This document shows positions 3,748-6,269 of a stretch of 6,269 nt of DNA, piece after piece. A model generated the notes under the pieces. The model was not told the DNA's origin and did not search any database. It was given only the letters and a program-made list of their open reading frames with translations. The translations under genes and the position numbers were made by a program. Origin of the DNA: Ignavibacteria bacterium UBA2333. GTDB taxonomy: Bacteria > Bacteroidota > Ignavibacteria > Kapaibacteriales > Kapaibacteriaceae. Location of the stretch: contig DDUR01000026.1 in NCBI GenBank assembly GCA_002344895.1, forward strand, positions 1 to 6,269, written 5' to 3'. The stretch's first letter is position 1; each line of letters begins with the position of its first letter.

Positions 3748-6156
3748 CTACACGCCCCCTCCGCCCCCTCCCAGAGGGCTTACGGCACCACCTTGACCTC
3801 TTCTTCGACGTTCAGCATTGTTGATCCGATAGGTCACGTTAAATGAGAAAAGAGTATAGTCACGTTGGTTGAGGAGATACATGTCAAATCCCTCTCCGGA
3901 CACCCAGCCACCAAAGCGAGCGGTGTTAAACATATCCGTCCAGTTTACACCTACTGTCAGACGATCCTGCAGAAAGACACGATTCAACGAAAGATTCACG
4001 AGCGCAAACTCCATACGACGACCCTGAGGAATAACTTGAGGTGCCGTGTAGTCGAACGTCAGCTGAGCATCTACATCAAGTGGTAGGCGGCCAGCAACAC
4101 CAATACGTGCATTCCAACCCCAGCCCGTACTCGACCATTGGCGATCACGAAAAAAACCTTCGACCTGTTGGCGATAGTATGAGATCTCAGAATTTAATCG
4201 TACTCCTTGGACAACCTCTCCCATGATAAATCCTGACAGGCCGTAGGCAAGTCCTTCACCGAAATTGTAGGGCTTTTCGAGTACAATTCCCGGAGCTATG
4301 GTTTCACGGAACCGTAGGTTGATGGCGTTCGAAGTCCGACGAAAGAATGTCTCGCCGGTTACTGAAAAACCGTCCAAGCCGTGACTATATCCCAACTCAA
4401 GCGCATCTACATATTCAGGAAGTAATGAAGGATTTCCCGTCCGCCAGTTCAGAGAGTCAGTCTTGTCGAGGAATGGGTTCAATGCTGTAGCATGGGGTCT
4501 GTTGATACGTCGACCATACGACAGAAGTAACGTGCTCCGTTCGTCGAATGCGTAACCGATTGATGCGCTCGGGAAAAGATTTCCAAACGCTCTCTCGAAA
4601 CCCAACGATGAATCAGTTGTGCTTTCGTAAAAGTTCATGGTATGCTCTCCACGCAGTCCGATCTGGATACTCAGAGGCTCGATACGATATGTTGCCGACA
4701 CATATGCAGCATGAACGTCGTCCTGATGTCGCGCTCCGGTTGTTGACACCACGTCGCGCTGAAATGTACCGCCAGCAACAAGTCGATCCACAAGGAAATC
4801 CGATTGGATACCTTGAAAATTTGACCGAAGTCCCGCTTCGAGTGACAGCTGTTCTGAGACGGGCCATGCATAGTCTATCTGACTAAGCACCGATAATGAA
4901 CGCCCTACGAGTCGTGTGAGTATGCCACTTGTAGGGTCACCTAGCGGTGTTGCACGAGCGTCTGTTGGAATGAATACATTCTGATTCGACGCGTCGAAGG
5001 TAGAGGGTGAAACGTTAAGATCGGCCGACAGTTTATGTTGAGGACTTGAAAGCGTATATAACCACGACAAGGCAACACCCGCAGCTGAATATGGATTACC
5101 ACCGTGTTGTTGCATGTCAACATAACCGATGGCGGCTTGATCACGTGTTTGTGTCGAGGTAAAGAAAGGATCAGAAAAGCGTGAATCGCCACTACGCCAC
5201 TCACCACTCGCCGTAAGAGTATGACCCGTTGCGAACTCCAAATCAACACCGCCCCGTATGCCCCATGACTGATGTCGTGAAAGGGACGGTCCTGTACGTG
5301 TCATCAACGTACCGTCGATAAATGTTGCGTCGATATGTTTCGCACGAAGGTGTCGTGACGATGAAGCATCCATACCAAAGAAGACATTTACGGAACCCTC
5401 TCGTACATTCCCTGAAAGTGCCGTTGTATACAAATCAAGAGTGCCAAGAGACGACGTAAGACTACCATTTACACCATCGTCAGTACGTTTTTTTGTGATG
5501 ATGTTGAGAATACCGTTCTGTCCCTCTGCTTCATACTTGGCTCCAGGATTTGTTGTAACCTCTACACGATCGAGTGCCATGGCGGGGATACTACGAAGCA
5601 CGGTATTGGCATCGCCGAACATGCGGATGGGTTTCCCATCAATCATGATGTTCACACTCGAGTTACCGCGTACAGTGATGTTGCCATCTGCATCAACGTT
5701 CACGGTTGGCACATTGCGTAGCACATCAACGGCCGTTCCTCCAACAACGGTCGCAAGGGCGTCAACGTTAAACACCTTGGTGGGGCCTACAATCTGTACA
5801 ACATCCCGTTGAGCCACCACGGTAATCTCATCTGTCGAAACCGGACGTAGGGCAATAGAACCAACATCAAATGTGTCAGACGGAGGCTCAACGATATCAA
5901 CGAATCCCGGTGAAAATCCAACGTAGGAGATCCGCAGAATATGGTCTTGAGCAACGAATCGATCAACGTGCCATCTGCCAGTTGAATCGGAGTACATTCC
6001 ACCAACAACAGTGCTATCTGTTCTGCGAATGACAGCTACCGTAGCTCGCGAAAGTGTTTCACCTGAAACGGCATCAATAACAACACCACGAACCGAAACA
6101 CCGTCGGGATGAAGTCCAGTCAGTAAGACTGCACAGAGCAGGGTAGACAAAAGCAT
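3748..6156 (-). CDS. TonB-dependent-receptor-like outer-membrane beta-barrel protein
   Basis: An 802-residue protein, a normal length for this family. It starts with a signal peptide (MLLSTLLCAVLLTG). Next comes a carboxypeptidase-regulatory-like beta-sandwich (about 21-105, with VRGVVIDAVSGETLSRATV and SYVGF), a TonB-box-like segment EITVVAQ (110-116), and a plug domain (about 125-222, with VRGNSSVNIMIDGKP and RVEVTTNPGAKYEAEGQNG). The rest is a long barrel of the OMP_b-brl_3 type (PF14905). It should sit in the outer membrane and import or bind an unknown ligand. No TonB/ExbBD or SusD-like partner is in the window. The C-terminus runs past the last strand (TLFSFNVTYRIN) into an Arg-rich then Gly-rich tail ending GGGGGGV. 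An upstream TTG at 6237 could add 27 residues, but these would bury the signal peptide, and AGAGGA precedes the ATG at 6156 (12 nt), so the shorter form is preferred. Family is firm; substrate is not known. Confidence 0.9.
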   Translation of the reverse strand: MLLSTLLCAVLLTGLHPDGVSVRGVVIDAVSGETLSRATVAVIRRTDSTVVGGMYSDSTGRWHVDRFVAQDHILRISYVGFSPGFVDIVEPPSDTFDVGSIALRPVSTDEITVVAQRDVVQIVGPTKVFNVDALATVVGGTAVDVLRNVPTVNVDADGNITVRGNSSVNIMIDGKPIRMFGDANTVLRSIPAMALDRVEVTTNPGAKYEAEGQNGILNIITKKRTDDGVNGSLTSSLGTLDLYTTALSGNVREGSVNVFFGMDASSSRHLRAKHIDATFIDGTLMTRTGPSLSRHQSWGIRGGVDLEFATGHTLTASGEWRSGDSRFSDPFFTSTQTRDQAAIGYVDMQQHGGNPYSAAGVALSWLYTLSSPQHKLSADLNVSPSTFDASNQNVFIPTDARATPLGDPTSGILTRLVGRSLSVLSQIDYAWPVSEQLSLEAGLRSNFQGIQSDFLVDRLVAGGTFQRDVVSTTGARHQDDVHAAYVSATYRIEPLSIQIGLRGEHTMNFYESTTDSSLGFERAFGNLFPSASIGYAFDERSTLLLSYGRRINRPHATALNPFLDKTDSLNWRTGNPSLLPEYVDALELGYSHGLDGFSVTGETFFRRTSNAINLRFRETIAPGIVLEKPYNFGEGLAYGLSGFIMGEVVQGVRLNSEISYYRQQVEGFFRDRQWSSTGWGWNARIGVAGRLPLDVDAQLTFDYTAPQVIPQGRRMEFALVNLSLNRVFLQDRLTVGVNWTDMFNTARFGGWVSGEGFDMYLLNQRDYTLFSFNVTYRINNAERRRRGQGGAVSPLGGGGGGV

Positions 6157-6167
6157 ATCGGTAACGA

Positions 6168-6174
6168 TTCCTCT
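6168..6174 (-). promoter_or_regulatory. Ribosome binding site of the receptor gene
   Basis: AGAGGAA on the minus strand precedes the ATG at 6156, with 12 nt between GAGGA and the start. The spacing is longer than ideal, but no other start codon in frame lies between them. It supports the internal start that begins the signal peptide. Confidence 0.45.
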
Positions 6175-6200
6175 ACAAGGGGCAAAAGGGGCTGGGGATA

Positions 6201-6237
6201 GCAAAGTATAGGTGGCACATGGTACCGTTCCTGCCAA
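6201..6237 (-). promoter_or_regulatory. Candidate promoter of the receptor operon
   Basis: Read on the minus strand, TTGGCA (6237-6232) is followed after 21 bp by TATACTTTGC (6210-6201). TATACT matches 5 of 6 bases of a -10 box. The TTTG ending recalls the Bacteroidota -7 element, although with three rather than two bases between TA and TTTG. The 21-bp gap is too long for a sigma-70 promoter but fits the -33/-7 type. A start near 6198 would give a leader of roughly 40 nt. The palindromic box ends one base before the TTG. Confidence 0.4.
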
Positions 6238-6238
6238 T

Positions 6239-6251
6239 TTCTCCGGGAGAA
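6239..6251. promoter_or_regulatory. Palindromic box TTCTCCGGGAGAA abutting the receptor promoter
   Basis: A perfect 6-1-6 palindrome whose centre base is the complement of the copy at 2514-2526, so both read TTCTCCSGGAGAA. On the receptor strand it continues AATTG, placing the box directly upstream of the candidate -33 element. That position suits an activator touching RNA polymerase, or a repressor that blocks it. A further AGGAGG at 6259-6254 has no start codon at a usable distance and is not treated as functional. Confidence 0.55.
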
Positions 6252-6269
6252 TACCTCCTGAGTCAAAAG

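Noticed and set aside
4613..5249. Several minus-strand open frames of 66-102 codons
   Set aside because: They lie in other frames inside the receptor barrel region, whose own frame is continuous and clearly coding.
5441..5812. Plus-strand open frame of 123 codons
   Set aside because: It is entirely antisense to the highly conserved plug domain of the receptor, which explains its openness.
6173..6220. Fifteen-codon upstream ORF (ATG at 6220) in the receptor leader
   Set aside because: It would begin upstream of the proposed transcription start and has only a weak ribosome binding site; no attenuator-like codon run is seen.
6157..6237. N-terminal extension of the receptor from TTG 6237
   Set aside because: The extra 27 residues would precede a good signal peptide, and the TTG overlaps the candidate promoter. 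AGGAGG at 6259-6254 is 16 nt away, too far to serve it.

Overview
The window most likely comes from a Gram-negative member of the Bacteroidota/Chlorobi (FCB) group. The main evidence is a TonB-dependent-type outer-membrane beta-barrel receptor of the form common in that group (carboxypeptidase-regulatory-like domain, plug, PF14905-like barrel). A second sign is a cytosolic TPR protein ending in a LuxR-type helix-turn-helix, also common there. One gene has a perfect Shine-Dalgarno sequence, unlike typical Bacteroidia, so an early-branching lineage (Ignavibacteria- or Kapabacteria-like) is possible. No marker gene is present, so this placement is inference.

Layout: positions 1-119 are a densely patterned upstream region: a tandem array of a palindromic 13-mer, a Crp-like half-site pair and an overlapping inverted repeat. 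It leads into a small two-helix inner-membrane protein (DUF2892 family, 120-332, plus strand). A 198-bp convergent gap (333-530) holds short hairpins, a 15-bp perfect palindrome and a doubtful 11-codon ORF. On the minus strand follow a 603-residue TPR/LuxR-type regulator (2342-531), a 201-bp upstream region with its own candidate promoter, an unrecognised secreted protein of about 382 residues (3692-2544), and the 802-residue receptor (6156-3748). The receptor and secreted protein are 55 bp apart and are probably co-transcribed. That 55-bp gap is itself structured.

The most interesting signal is non-coding. A 13-bp palindrome, TTCTCCSGGAGAA, occurs in the upstream region of the DUF2892 gene (tandem), upstream of the regulator gene (single) and directly against the candidate promoter of the receptor gene (single). 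I saw no comparable copy by eye inside the coding sequences. The last two copies share a longer form, TTCTCCSGGAGAAATTG, in the same orientation relative to the downstream gene. The simplest reading is a shared operator for a dimeric regulator linking the genes in this window. The TPR/LuxR-type protein encoded here is an obvious but unproven candidate to bind it. A dispersed palindromic repeat with no regulatory role is the main alternative. I see no mobile element, CRISPR array, tRNA or rRNA.
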